Below are positions 1 through 8,335 of a stretch of DNA of 38,277 nt, piece after piece. Both the position numbers and the translations under genes were made by a program. Within the stretch, counting starts at the first letter, position 1; each line of letters opens with the position of its first letter. The DNA is from Deltaproteobacteria bacterium (GTDB lineage: Bacteria; JACQOV01). The stretch covers positions 1 to 38,277 of the forward strand of contig JACQOV010000070.1 in assembly GCA_016202395.1 (NCBI GenBank), read 5' to 3'. Below the pieces are notes generated by a model. The model was not told the DNA's origin and searched no databases. It worked only from the letters and a program-made list of their open reading frames with translations.

Positions 1-162
1 AGTTCAGAAATCGAGCGATCGAGCCGTAGAGGGGTCAAAAATCTTGCGAGTGAAGCGAGGAAAAACATTCCCGTGAACTTTTCCCACCGATCAGTCCAAA
101 ATTTCTTGCGTGCAAGACCCCCATTGTCATCCCACTCTCCGTTCGATTATAGTACCGCCAAG
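1..162. other. Window start, upstream of lutA; no gene seen
   Basis: No convincing coding region is seen here. An in-frame extension of lutA to position 73 is possible, but its first 30 residues do not resemble LutA, which begins at the MRVSLFVTC motif (position 163). The stretch holds a strong promoter-like pair (124-153) and short repeats of a cgag-type word near the left edge. Confidence 0.5.
124..153 (+). promoter_or_regulatory. lutA promoter, leaderless-type
   Basis: TTGTCA (124-129) and TATAGT (148-153) each match five of six consensus bases and are separated by 18 bp. Only 9 nt lie between the -10 box and the lutA ATG at 163, and there is no Shine-Dalgarno sequence, so transcription would start at or within a few bases of the start codon. 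Confidence 0.5.
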
Positions 163-870
163 ATGAGGGTTTCGCTCTTTGTCACCTGCATTGTTGACCA
201 ACTTTACCCCGCTGTCGGGAAAGCCACTGTCGAATTATTGGAAAAACTCGATGTTAGAGTCGACTACAACCCTGAGCAAACGTGTTGCGGACAACCGGCG
301 TTCAATACCGGCTACACGGAGATTGCGGCCTCTATCGCAAAACGGAACCTTGAAATCCTTGCCGGCGCGGATTACGTGGTGGTCCCCTCCGGATCGTGCG
401 CCAGTCAATTTCGGATCTTTTACCCGGAGCTCTTCGGCCGCTCCGAAAAGGCGCAAAAACTCGCCGCAAAAACCTTTGAGCTGAGCGAATTCCTCGTGAA
501 AGTTCTAAAAGTGAAGGGCCTCCCTTCTCGATTCAATGGAGTGGTCGCCTATCATGACTCATGCCATGCCCTTCGAGAACTTGGGATTCGAGAAGAGCCC
601 CGAGAATTGCTGGGCATGGTAAAGGGTTTGAAGCTCATGGATCTCCCTTCGAACACCTGCTGTGGATTTGGGGGGACATTTTCAGTGAAATTCCCTGAGC
701 TTTCGTGCGCGATGGCCGACGATAAGATTGCGACCCTCGAATCGATGAAAGCCGACGTGGTGACCTCGACTGACATGGGATGTCTCATGCACCTGGAAGG
801 AAGACTCCGGGCCCAAGGGAGCCGAATCCAAGCCCTGCATCTCGCGCAAATTCTGGTGGGAATGAAATGA
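163..870 (+). CDS. lutA: LutA: L-lactate dehydrogenase complex, CCG-domain subunit
   Basis: This is the Fe-S (Fe)-oxidoreductase subunit of the LutABC complex, which oxidises L-lactate to pyruvate. The 235-aa protein has the two cysteine-rich CCG domains of the family: TCCGQPAF near residue 42 and TCCGFGGTFSV near residue 165, each with partner cysteines (VTC near residue 9, DSCH near residue 132). The start at 163 gives the usual MRVSLFVTC opening; the longer frame from 73 adds unrelated residues. The stop overlaps lutB by ATGA, indicating translational coupling. The role in lactate utilisation is from family knowledge (Bacillus LutA, E. coli YkgE). No lactate permease or lutR regulator is visible in the window. 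Confidence 0.93.
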   Translation: MRVSLFVTCIVDQLYPAVGKATVELLEKLDVRVDYNPEQTCCGQPAFNTGYTEIAASIAKRNLEILAGADYVVVPSGSCASQFRIFYPELFGRSEKAQKLAAKTFELSEFLVKVLKVKGLPSRFNGVVAYHDSCHALRELGIREEPRELLGMVKGLKLMDLPSNTCCGFGGTFSVKFPELSCAMADDKIATLESMKADVVTSTDMGCLMHLEGRLRAQGSRIQALHLAQILVGMK

Positions 871-2258
871 TGTCTTTCCAAGAAAATTCTCAAAGAGCTT
901 TAAACAATCCCAATCTTCAAGCGGCTCATCAAAGAGCCACCGCTCATTATTTCAAGGCTCGTGAGCGATCCACTCAAGGGCTCGATCTGGAAACCTTGCG
1001 CGAGGACTGTCGCAAGATTCGCCAAGACTCACTCGATCACCTCGATCGCTATCTCCTCCAGTTTGAAGAAGCGTTCCAAAAAGGGGGAGGAATCGTTCTT
1101 TGGGCTCAAGACGCCGAGCAAGCCAGAGAACTCGTCCTTCAAATCTGCAGAGAACACGGGGTGCGAAAAGTCGTTAAAGGGAAATCGATGGTGACCGAGG
1201 AGATTGAACTCAACGCTTTCCTCGAAAAGAACGGGATTGGGGCGATGGAGACCGATCTGGGAGAGTACATCGTTCAATTGGCAGGGGAAAAGCCCTCGCA
1301 CCTCACCGCCCCCGCCATTCACAAAACGCGAGAGCAAATTGCAACCCTCTTTCACGAAAAATTGGGAGCTCCTCCAGGGCTGAATCCCGAACAACTGGTG
1401 GAAGTGGCTCGGGTAAGATTGCGCGATCAGTTTTTCAAAGCCGAGGCGGGGATTACAGGAGCCAACTTTCTGATCGCAGAGACGGGCGCCCTTATTTTGG
1501 TGGAGAATGAAGGAAACATCGGGATGAGCACCACCACACCTCCTATCCACATCGCGGTGGTGGGGATGGAAAAGGTGATCCCAAGAACACAAGATCTCGC
1601 TCTACTCCTTCGCGTCTTGGCCCGAAGCGCCACCGGTCAAAAGATGACAAGCTACGTTTCACTGATTCAACATGCGAGCGAGCACTGTGTGAAACGGTTC
1701 GTGATTCTGCTCGACAACGGCCGATCGCAGATGCTTGCGGATCCCAAGATGCAGGCCGCGCTGCGATGCATCCACTGTGGAGCCTGTTTGAACGTTTGCC
1801 CCATCTATCAAAGAGCGGGGGGACACAGCTACAACTCGATCTATCCCGGACCGATCGGAGCGATTTGGAGCCCGCTTCTCTTCGACACGCCCGAGGCGCA
1901 AGAGCTCCCCTTCGCTTCATCGCTTTGCGGAGCCTGCGCAGAGGTCTGCCCTGTGAAGATTCCGATGCCTCACCTGTTCTTGGAGCTTCGACGTCGATGG
2001 GCTCAGAAAAGGACCGGTTTGAATCTTCATCTTGAGAATGTTGAAAAAACTATTTTTTCAAGTTGGGCCTTCCTCGCTAAATCGCCGTTCCTATACCGAG
2101 CCGCATTAGAAACCGTGGCCACAGCCCAAAAATGGTTTCCTTGGAGCGGATCGATTTTGAAACGATTCCCAATTCTATCTCGATGGGCAGAGAAAAGAGG
2201 GATGCCCCAGTTCTCATCTCCATCGTTTACCGAGTGGTGGAAAAAACGTGAACTCTAA
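867..2258 (+). CDS. lutB: LutB: iron-sulfur subunit of lactate utilisation complex
   Basis: The 463-aa protein combines an N-terminal LUD (DUF162) domain with a C-terminal ferredoxin-like part. Two 4Fe-4S-type motifs are visible: CIHCGACLNVCP near residues 300-311 and CGACAEVCPVKIP near 353-365. The conserved LUD segment with TGANFLIAETGALILVENEG lies in the middle. Its length is close to Bacillus LutB. The start is the ATG at 867, which overlaps the lutA stop by 4 bp, with a purine-rich GGTGGGA upstream. A second in-frame ATG at 870 is equally possible. It should act with LutA and LutC as the cytoplasmic L-lactate oxidising complex. Confidence 0.94.
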   Translation: MMSFQENSQRALNNPNLQAAHQRATAHYFKARERSTQGLDLETLREDCRKIRQDSLDHLDRYLLQFEEAFQKGGGIVLWAQDAEQARELVLQICREHGVRKVVKGKSMVTEEIELNAFLEKNGIGAMETDLGEYIVQLAGEKPSHLTAPAIHKTREQIATLFHEKLGAPPGLNPEQLVEVARVRLRDQFFKAEAGITGANFLIAETGALILVENEGNIGMSTTTPPIHIAVVGMEKVIPRTQDLALLLRVLARSATGQKMTSYVSLIQHASEHCVKRFVILLDNGRSQMLADPKMQAALRCIHCGACLNVCPIYQRAGGHSYNSIYPGPIGAIWSPLLFDTPEAQELPFASSLCGACAEVCPVKIPMPHLFLELRRRWAQKRTGLNLHLENVEKTIFSSWAFLAKSPFLYRAALETVATAQKWFPWSGSILKRFPILSRWAEKRGMPQFSSPSFTEWWKKREL

Positions 2259-2901
2259 ACAGAAAATTTTGGAAAGAATTCGCAAGGGGATACTCCAAGA
2301 AAACCAACTGGAGCTTCCCACAAGGGCTTTTAAGGATCCGACGCGCGGATGGGATCTTGAGAAGCGGCTGCATCGCTTTCAAGATGAACTTTCACAGCTA
2401 CGCGGCGAGTCTTTTGTGGTGCGCTCTGCAGAAGAGCTTCGTCATCCCATGAAGGCGATCGTCCAACAAGCGCCACCCGGTCCGATCCTGCTGGCAGAAT
2501 CTGTGGGTATGGAATCGATCCATATTCGAGAATGGATTTGCGACCAAGATTCCGAGCATTTTGTCATCACCCGGAAAACAATCCAGAAAAAGGATGGGAT
2601 CAAGGCGGCGCTGGGTATCACGGAGGCTGATTGTGGAATCGCTGAAACGGGGACTTTAATTTTCAAGTCTAGCCCTTCCTCCCCTTTGGTTTTCTCGCTC
2701 TGGCCTCGAACCCATATCGCGATCCTATCCGCGAAACGACTCTACGGATCTTTGGAACAGGCTTTGACCGCAGATCCCCAAATCTCTCAGGGGCACACGG
2801 TGATGGTGACCGGCCCAAGCCGCACCGCCGATATTGAAAAAACGCTGGTGCTGGGGATGCATGCCCCCCAAAAACTTTACGTCTTTATCCTGCTGGATTA
2901 A
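2248..2901 (+). CDS. lutC: LutC: LUD-domain lactate utilisation protein
   Basis: The 217-aa protein is the third Lut subunit, a LUD (DUF162) domain protein. The signature is around residues 127-160: DCGIAETGTLIF followed by SPLVFSLWPRTHIAIL, as in LutC/YkgG. The start is a GTG at 2248, overlapping the lutB tail by 11 bp, so the three genes are tightly coupled. A GGTGG stretch just upstream may serve as ribosome binding site. It completes lutABC. The family function is established; the substrate (L-lactate) is inferred from the intact three-gene order. Confidence 0.92.
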   Translation: MNSKQKILERIRKGILQENQLELPTRAFKDPTRGWDLEKRLHRFQDELSQLRGESFVVRSAEELRHPMKAIVQQAPPGPILLAESVGMESIHIREWICDQDSEHFVITRKTIQKKDGIKAALGITEADCGIAETGTLIFKSSPSSPLVFSLWPRTHIAILSAKRLYGSLEQALTADPQISQGHTVMVTGPSRTADIEKTLVLGMHAPQKLYVFILLD

Positions 2902-2902
2902 A

Positions 2903-3154
2903 ATGGATGTCACCACCGAAATTGAGAAACTCCTTCAATCCATGATTGAGCAACAGGAGAGAAAGGTCCTAGAACTGGCGCGGCGGATCTATCCGCAAGC
3001 CACCTCCGACGACATCTGGAGCCCGCAGGATGCGCCCGCACTACTTAACAACCCCACTTTTAATTACGAACAAGGAATCCTCACTGGATTCGTTGGTATT
3101 CAATCGGCCTATCGAGTCCTTCTCAAAAAACAGACCCAAAAAGTCAATTCTTGA
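2903..3154 (+). CDS. Small conserved-type protein of unknown function
   Basis: An 83-aa protein beginning MDVTTEIEKLL, starting 1 nt after the lutC stop, hence probably in the same transcript. The first 30 residues look like an amphipathic helix rich in E, Q and R (EQQERKVLELARRI). A central SPQDAPALLNNPTFNYEQG segment and a short C-terminal helix follow. There is no signal peptide, membrane segment or cysteine. The composition suggests a soluble helical protein. I do not recognise a function. The coding call rests on length, tight spacing and protein-like composition. The longer upstream frame to 2834 overlaps lutC and is rejected. Confidence 0.7.
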   Translation: MDVTTEIEKLLQSMIEQQERKVLELARRIYPQATSDDIWSPQDAPALLNNPTFNYEQGILTGFVGIQSAYRVLLKKQTQKVNS

Positions 3155-3211
3155 CGAGAGAAAACCATTATGTTACATACAATTGTTCTACTGGAGGGAA
3201 CTGGAGGAAAG

Positions 3212-3523
3212 ATGTACGCTGTCGTAAAAACAGGTGGAAAGCAGTTCAAGGTTTCAGAAAACGATCTTGTTCAGGTTGAACAGATCCCCGGCAATTCTGG
3301 CGACAAGGTGGAGCTTGCAGAGGTGTTACTCCTGGGTGAGGGGGAAGACGCGCAAATTGGAACCCCTCTCGTACAGGGAGCCAAGGTTCTAGCAGAGATC
3401 GTTCGGCAAGAGCGCGGGGAGAAGTTGATCGTGTTTAAAAAAAGGCGACGGAAGAAGTATCGCCGACAAACAGGACATCGACAAAACTTAACCTTGTTAA
3501 AAATTCACTCAATACAAGCTTGA
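3212..3523 (+). CDS. rplU: 50S ribosomal protein L21
   Basis: The 103-aa protein starts MYAVVKTGGKQFKV, the standard L21 opening, and ends with the usual RQTGHRQ and IHSIQA block that contacts 23S rRNA. The ATG at 3212 has a clear SD (CTGGAGGAAA, 3201-3210); the frame upstream to 3170 is not L21. It is followed by rpmA and obgE, the widely conserved L21-L27-Obg order. The small prp (ysxB) gene found between L21 and L27 in Firmicutes is absent. In its place lies a palindromic element (3539-3664). Confidence 0.97.
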   Translation: MYAVVKTGGKQFKVSENDLVQVEQIPGNSGDKVELAEVLLLGEGEDAQIGTPLVQGAKVLAEIVRQERGEKLIVFKKRRRKKYRRQTGHRQNLTLLKIHSIQA

Positions 3524-3538
3524 TAAGCTTGAAGGAGG

Positions 3539-3664
3539 ACAAACGCAAGAAATAATCGTTAGACGAGGCATCTCGACCGAGACCGAGTGAGGCGTACTTG
3601 GTTAGTACGCCGCAACGAGTGTCGAGGGAGAGTAACGAAGTATAACGTTATTTATTGCGTTTGT
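3539..3664. repeat. 126-bp palindromic element between SD and ATG of rpmA
   Basis: The ends form an imperfect inverted repeat: 3539-3561 pairs with 3643-3664 (10 bp, one mismatch, 6 bp, one bulge, 5 bp). Inside is a perfect 8-bp hairpin, GGCGTACT at 3591-3598 with AGTACGCC at 3604-3611, plus CTCGAC (3572-3577) pairing with GTCGAG (3621-3626). It contains no ORF. It starts directly after an AGGAGG (3533-3538) and ends 7 nt before the rpmA ATG, so it appears inserted between SD and start codon. It could be a REP/MITE-like element or a structured mRNA leader. Confidence 0.75.
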
Positions 3665-3671
3665 AATAAAT

Positions 3672-3935
3672 ATGGCTCATAAGAAAGGACAAGGATCCAC
3701 CCGCAACGGACGCGACTCCGCAGGTCAACGACGCGGGGTAAAAACTTTTGGTGGGGAAAGAATAACGGCCGGAACTATCATTATTCGTCAACGAGGGACA
3801 CAAATCACCCCGGGACTGAATGTGGGGATCGGTCGAGATTGGACGCTTTACGCCAAATGTGATGGGATTGTGCAATTCCAATCGTACGGGGATGGGCGCT
3901 CCCGTGTCCACATCCAACCTGTTCAAACGCAATAA
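3672..3935 (+). CDS. rpmA: 50S ribosomal protein L27
   Basis: An 87-aa protein starting [16 protein letters not shown], the typical non-extended L27 N-terminus that reaches the peptidyl-transferase centre, with the conserved [13 protein letters not shown] and IIIRQRGT segments. It lies in the rplU-rpmA-obgE block. There is no SD directly before the ATG at 3672; the bases there are AT-rich. The nearest good SD, AGGAGG at 3533-3538, is 133 nt away across the palindromic element. Translation may therefore depend on RNA folding, on leaderless-like initiation, or on coupling; this is inference. Confidence 0.97.
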   Translation: MAHKKGQGSTRNGRDSAGQRRGVKTFGGERITAGTIIIRQRGTQITPGLNVGIGRDWTLYAKCDGIVQFQSYGDGRSRVHIQPVQTQ

Positions 3936-3967
3936 ATGTCATTCTGATCTTAGGGTGCGTTCGCACT

Positions 3968-4972
3968 ATGAAATTTATTGATGAAGCCACCATCTCAGTC
4001 CAAGCCGGCGACGGAGGGCGCGGTTGCGTCAGTTTCCGCCGCGAAGCCCGCGTCCCGATGGGAGGACCCGACGGAGGGGATGGCGGCGACGGTGGAAGTG
4101 TTCTTCTCATCGCAGACCCACAACTCACCACCTTAATCGATCTCCAATACCGGCATCGCTACCCCGCAGAGCATGGAGAGCATGGACGAGGAAAAGATCA
4201 GTTTGGTCGCAAAGGACAAGACACCTTGATTCATCTCCCCATGGGGACGATGGTCTATGATGCTACAAATCAGGAGATCCTCTGCGATCTCAAAGAAGCG
4301 GGCCAACGATTCATCGCCGCTCAAGGGGGACGAGGCGGACATGGAAACAAACGGTTCGCTACTTCCACCAACCAGGCTCCACGAACCGCTCAGCCTGGAG
4401 AGAAAGGGGAAGCGCGCGATCTAAAGCTCACCCTCAAGCTCCTTGCCAACGTGGGGCTCGTCGGATTCCCCAATGCAGGAAAGTCCACTTTAATTTCGAA
4501 GATCTCTCGAGCTCGACCCAAGATTGCGGACTACCCTTTTACCACTTTGATTCCTCATTTAGGCACGGTAAAATATCATGATCAGAGCTTTGTGGTGGCC
4601 GACATTCCGGGACTCATCGAAGGGGCTCACAAGGGAATTGGATTGGGGGACCGATTCCTAAAACACATTGAGAGGACAGCCCTCCTGGTGTTCCTCATCG
4701 ATCTCTCCCCTTCCGCGGAGGCAAGCCCTTCCGATCAGTGGAAGATCTTAAAGAAGGAGCTCCAATCGTACGATATCTCTTTGACAAAAAAACACTCCTG
4801 GGTTGTGGGGAATAAAATCGACCTCCCGGAAGCGACGGCGCCATGGAGGTCCATCCAGAAGAAACTCGGCAAACAACGGACACTTGCGATTTCGGCCCTA
4901 ACAGGCGAAAATGTAGATTCTTTGGTGGCGGCCCTCGCTAAAGAGATAAAAGAGATGAGGAAAGAGGCGTAA
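3968..4972 (+). CDS. obgE: Obg/CgtA GTPase
   Basis: The 334-aa GTPase acts in late 50S assembly and stress control. The N-terminal Obg fold (residues 1-158) is glycine-rich (GGPDGGDGGDGGSV near 32-45). The G domain follows with G1 GFPNAGKSTL near 165, G3 DIPGLIEGAHKG near 212, G4 NKID near 282 and G5 SAL near 309. The extra C-terminal OCT domain of some Obg proteins is absent, as in E. coli-type length. The stop TAA is followed without a gap by the proB ATG, so the two genes are co-translated. Confidence 0.96.
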   Translation: MKFIDEATISVQAGDGGRGCVSFRREARVPMGGPDGGDGGDGGSVLLIADPQLTTLIDLQYRHRYPAEHGEHGRGKDQFGRKGQDTLIHLPMGTMVYDATNQEILCDLKEAGQRFIAAQGGRGGHGNKRFATSTNQAPRTAQPGEKGEARDLKLTLKLLANVGLVGFPNAGKSTLISKISRARPKIADYPFTTLIPHLGTVKYHDQSFVVADIPGLIEGAHKGIGLGDRFLKHIERTALLVFLIDLSPSAEASPSDQWKILKKELQSYDISLTKKHSWVVGNKIDLPEATAPWRSIQKKLGKQRTLAISALTGENVDSLVAALAKEIKEMRKEA

Positions 4973-6091
4973 ATGCGAGATGTCGATAGAAAACAGATTG
5001 TGAACCGAGCTCGGCGAGTGATCGTCAAGGTGGGGAGCAGTGTGCTCATCGATTCCTCTCGAGGACTCCAAACCGGCAGTTTTAACAACCTTGCCAAACA
5101 GATTGGGGCGCTTCGAGATAAAGGCCGCCAAGTGATTTTGGTCTCCTCCGGCGCGATCGCCGCCGGGATCGCAAAAATGGGCTTAAGCCATCGTCCTCAT
5201 GATATTTCGCAAAAGCAGGCGCTGGCTGCCATCGGCCAAAGCCGCCTGATGCAACTCTACGAACATGCCTTTGAACGATACGGAACGAAGGTGGCCCAAG
5301 TTCTCCTTACCCATGACGATCTGGCCCATCGAAGGCGTTTTCTCAATGCCCGAGACACCCTTCACGCTTTGCTTTCGTATAAAGCGCTCCCCATCATCAA
5401 TGAAAATGACACCGTCGCCGTGCATGAGATCCAGTTCGGCGACAACGATCGCCTCGCCGCTTTAATCACGCACCTGCTGGAGGCCGATCTTTTGATCTTG
5501 CTCACCAACGTGGACGGCTTGCTGGGACCCGATTCGAGGCCAATCCCTTGTGTGGAACGGATCGATGATTCGATTAAAAAAGGGGCGCGCGATGACAAGA
5601 GTCCTTTCGGCCTGGGAGGAATGAAGGCCAAATTGGAGGCGGCGCAGATCGCCACATCATTTGGGGTTCCAACGATCATTGCTAACGGCTTCACACCTCA
5701 CATCTTGGAACGTCTCTTCGAGGGGGAATCTTTAGGGACTTTGTTCCTGCCACACTCAAAGAAGCTTCAGGCCCGCAAGCACTGGATTGCCCATACGCTG
5801 CGCTCCAAAGGAGGGGTCGTAGTTGACTCCGGAGCCGAAGCCGCGGTCCTGAATGGGAAGAAGAGCCTTCTCCCCTCGGGGATCGTTGCCATCCGTGGCC
5901 ATTTCGATCGAGGGGAGATGATCGACATCTTGAATGAAAAGGGGGAGACCCTTGCCAAAGGGCTTACAGGCTACGCTTCAGAAGAGCTTGAAAAGATCCA
6001 GGGGCTTAAAAGCTCGCAAATCGAGTCGGTTTTAGGGTATAAATATGGGGATGAAGCGATCCATCGAGACAATTTGGTGATTTCAGAATGA
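4973..6091 (+). CDS. proB: Glutamate 5-kinase
   Basis: The 372-aa enzyme phosphorylates L-glutamate with ATP, the first step of proline synthesis. The amino-acid kinase domain occupies residues 1-260, with [11 protein letters not shown] near 18, [10 protein letters not shown] near 56, and the INENDTVA and FGDNDRLAA substrate-loop motifs near 142-160. The C-terminal PUA domain (about 275-355) is present, so this is the full-length ProB form. It abuts obgE directly and overlaps proA by 4 bp (ATGA). This obg-proB-proA order is common in several phyla. Confidence 0.96.
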   Translation: MRDVDRKQIVNRARRVIVKVGSSVLIDSSRGLQTGSFNNLAKQIGALRDKGRQVILVSSGAIAAGIAKMGLSHRPHDISQKQALAAIGQSRLMQLYEHAFERYGTKVAQVLLTHDDLAHRRRFLNARDTLHALLSYKALPIINENDTVAVHEIQFGDNDRLAALITHLLEADLLILLTNVDGLLGPDSRPIPCVERIDDSIKKGARDDKSPFGLGGMKAKLEAAQIATSFGVPTIIANGFTPHILERLFEGESLGTLFLPHSKKLQARKHWIAHTLRSKGGVVVDSGAEAAVLNGKKSLLPSGIVAIRGHFDRGEMIDILNEKGETLAKGLTGYASEELEKIQGLKSSQIESVLGYKYGDEAIHRDNLVISE

Positions 6092-7350
6092 CAGATCGTA
6101 TTCAAAAACAGATCGAGGCGATGGCGAAGGCGGCCCGAAAGGCCTCTCAAATTTTAGGGAGCCTTTCGACCGCCAACAAAAACAAAGCCCTTTTGCGAAT
6201 GGCAGAGGCCCTTCGAGACAAGTCGGAGAGGGTTCTCCAAGAAAATGTGAAAGATGTGGGGGCCGCTAAGAAAAACGGACTCTCCAAAGCGATGGTCGAT
6301 CGCCTCACCCTCACTCCTCAACAGATTGAGGCGATGATCTCCAGTTTAAGAGAGGTGGCCACCCTCCCCGATCCTGTGGGAGAGATCACCCGCATGTGGA
6401 AACGCCCTAACGGTTTGATGGTGGGTCGTCAAAGGATTCCTCTGGGAGTGATCGCCATCATTTACGAATCACGCCCGAACGTCACGGTGGAAGCGGCGAG
6501 CCTCTGCCTCAAATCGGGGAACGCCGTTCTTCTGCGCGGGGGATCGGAAGCGATTCATTCAAATCGAATTCTGGGGAGCCTTTTTCAAGAATCTTGCGCA
6601 GCGGAAGGGGTTCCCAAAGAGGCCATCCAGGTTGTTTCCACAACCGATCGAGACGCAATTGATGCCCTGTTGAAACTCGAAGAAGAGATCGATCTGGTGA
6701 TCCCTCGTGGCGGCGAAGGACTCATTCGGAGCGTTGTTGAAAAATCGCGAATCCCTGTGATCAAGCATTACAAAGGGGTTTGCCATGTCTACGTCGAGGC
6801 AGAGGCCAATCTCGATATGGCCGAGAAAATCTGCTTTAACGCCAAGGTTCAACGCCCAGGGGTGTGCAACGCCATGGAGACGCTCCTTGTCGATAAAGCC
6901 ATTGCGAAAGAATTTTTGCCTCGGATGGCAAAGGCCTACGAAAAAGCGGGCGTGGAACTTCGAGGATGCCCTGAAACGGTAAAAATACTGCCTGGCATGA
7001 AGAAAGCCACAGATGAAGATTATTCTGCGGAGTATTTGGATCTTATTCTTGCCATTCGTGTGGTGAAAGGGTTGGATGAAGCGATCGATCACATCCGCAC
7101 GTATGGCTCGATGCACACTGAATCGATCGTGACCCAAAGCTATGAGAAGGCGCAGCGATTCTTAAGAGAGGTGAACTCCTCCACGGTTTTGGTAAACGCC
7201 TCCACGCGATTCAGCGACGGCTTTCAACTGGGGCTCGGGGCCGAGATCGGAATTAGCACGAGTAAAATCCATGCCTTTGGGCCGATGGGGCTTGAAGAGC
7301 TCACCACCCAAAAATTTATTGTGTACGGAAATGGCCAAATCAGAGAATAA
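6088..7350 (+). CDS. proA: Gamma-glutamyl phosphate reductase
   Basis: The 420-aa NADPH-dependent reductase converts glutamyl 5-phosphate to glutamate semialdehyde, the second step of proline synthesis. Visible family features are [18 protein letters not shown] near 120-137, [15 protein letters not shown] near 141-155, and the catalytic cysteine in [13 protein letters not shown] near 260. The C-terminal [13 protein letters not shown] block lies near 385. Its start overlaps the proB stop, consistent with ProB-ProA working together to protect the labile acyl phosphate. Length is as expected. Confidence 0.97.
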   Translation: MTDRIQKQIEAMAKAARKASQILGSLSTANKNKALLRMAEALRDKSERVLQENVKDVGAAKKNGLSKAMVDRLTLTPQQIEAMISSLREVATLPDPVGEITRMWKRPNGLMVGRQRIPLGVIAIIYESRPNVTVEAASLCLKSGNAVLLRGGSEAIHSNRILGSLFQESCAAEGVPKEAIQVVSTTDRDAIDALLKLEEEIDLVIPRGGEGLIRSVVEKSRIPVIKHYKGVCHVYVEAEANLDMAEKICFNAKVQRPGVCNAMETLLVDKAIAKEFLPRMAKAYEKAGVELRGCPETVKILPGMKKATDEDYSAEYLDLILAIRVVKGLDEAIDHIRTYGSMHTESIVTQSYEKAQRFLREVNSSTVLVNASTRFSDGFQLGLGAEIGISTSKIHAFGPMGLEELTTQKFIVYGNGQIRE

Positions 7351-7354
7351 ACGG

Positions 7355-7993
7355 ATGAAAATTGGTTTATTTGGTGGAACGTTTAATCCTCCTCATTTAG
7401 GTCATCTTCGATCGGTCGAAGAGGTGCGCGCCCAATTCCAATTGGACAAGATCGTCTTCATCCCCGCAGGGCATCCCCCTCACAAATCGGAGGAAAACGT
7501 TGTCTCCGCGGAAGACCGCTACGAGATGCTTCGGCTCACCCTTGAAGAGGACCCTCATTTCGAGATCTCGGATATCGAGATGGAAAGCTCCAAATCTTCT
7601 TACACCATGGACACCCTACGAAAAATTTTAAAGATTTACCCGCGAGATGAATTCTTCTTCATCGTTGGCCTTGAGACTTTTCAAGAGATCCCCACCTGGA
7701 AGGATTATAAAAAACTCTTCTCTCTCACTCACTTTATTGTGATGATTAAAGACCCCCTCCCCTCGCCGGAGTCGATCCTTCCGGTTGCGATTGCGGAGGA
7801 ATTCTGCTACTCTAAAGACGGCAAAGGAGGTTTTCGGCACCGATCCGAAAAGTGGGTTTACTTATCACACATCACCCGTCTGGACATCTCATCCACAAAG
7901 ATCAGGGAGTTGATTGGGCGAGGGGAGGCGGTTCGATACCTCGTCCCCAAAACGGTCGAACGCTACATTCGATTGAAGGGGTTGTACCGATAA
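7355..7993 (+). CDS. nadD: Nicotinate-nucleotide adenylyltransferase
   Basis: The 212-aa enzyme adenylates nicotinate mononucleotide in NAD synthesis. The nucleotidyltransferase motif GGTFNPPHLGHL lies at residues 7-18, and the second conserved motif ISSTKIRELI lies near 185. The start MKIGLFGGTFNPP at 7355 is 4 nt after the proA stop. An alternative ATG at 7331 would add eight residues inside proA. The stop TAA overlaps the proposed ATA start of rsfS. The nadD-rsfS pairing is highly conserved. Confidence 0.95.
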   Translation: MKIGLFGGTFNPPHLGHLRSVEEVRAQFQLDKIVFIPAGHPPHKSEENVVSAEDRYEMLRLTLEEDPHFEISDIEMESSKSSYTMDTLRKILKIYPRDEFFFIVGLETFQEIPTWKDYKKLFSLTHFIVMIKDPLPSPESILPVAIAEEFCYSKDGKGGFRHRSEKWVYLSHITRLDISSTKIRELIGRGEAVRYLVPKTVERYIRLKGLYR

Positions 7994-8322
7994 ACGCGCG
8001 ACAAAAGGCTCTTCTGTGCCGCAAAATTGCTGAAGATAGAAAAGGGATTAATCCCCTCATCCTTGATTTGCGCCGCTATGGAACCCTCACGGACTTTTTT
8101 GTTATTGTCAGTGGCGCCTCGGATCGGCAGGTTTCGGCTTTGGTTGAAGAGATGCAAAAAGCGCTGGGCCAAAAAGACCTTCACCCCCATGGGATTGAAG
8201 GAGTTCAGGCCGCCCGATGGATTCTCCTGGATTATGACGATGTGGTCGTTCATATCTTTCAAGAAGCGGATCGGGCCTTCTATGACCTCGAAGGGCTTTG
8301 GAGCAATGCTCCCCGGGTGTGA
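7990..8322 (+). CDS. rsfS: Ribosomal silencing factor RsfS
   Basis: The protein binds L14 and blocks 30S-50S joining in starvation. The body is standard: LILDLRRYGTLTDFFVIVSG, then SDRQVSALVEEM, then WILLDYDDVVVHIF and FYDLEGLW. No ATG, GTG or TTG lies in frame near the expected start; the first in-frame ATG upstream (7852) sits deep inside nadD. I place the start at ATA 7990, overlapping the nadD TAA (ATAA), because AGGGG (7977-7981) lies 8 nt before it and the resulting 110-aa length fits. ATT at 7972 or CTG at 8014 are alternatives. The gene identity is certain; the start is not. Confidence 0.85.
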   Translation: MNARQKALLCRKIAEDRKGINPLILDLRRYGTLTDFFVIVSGASDRQVSALVEEMQKALGQKDLHPHGIEGVQAARWILLDYDDVVVHIFQEADRAFYDLEGLWSNAPRV

Positions 8323-8335
8323 AGGAAATTTTTAT

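Noticed and set aside
8027..8335. Upstream extension of the Rhs-core frame
   Set aside because: It runs antiparallel in frame through rsfS coding sequence; the ATG at 8336 has an SD and is followed by a proper signal peptide.
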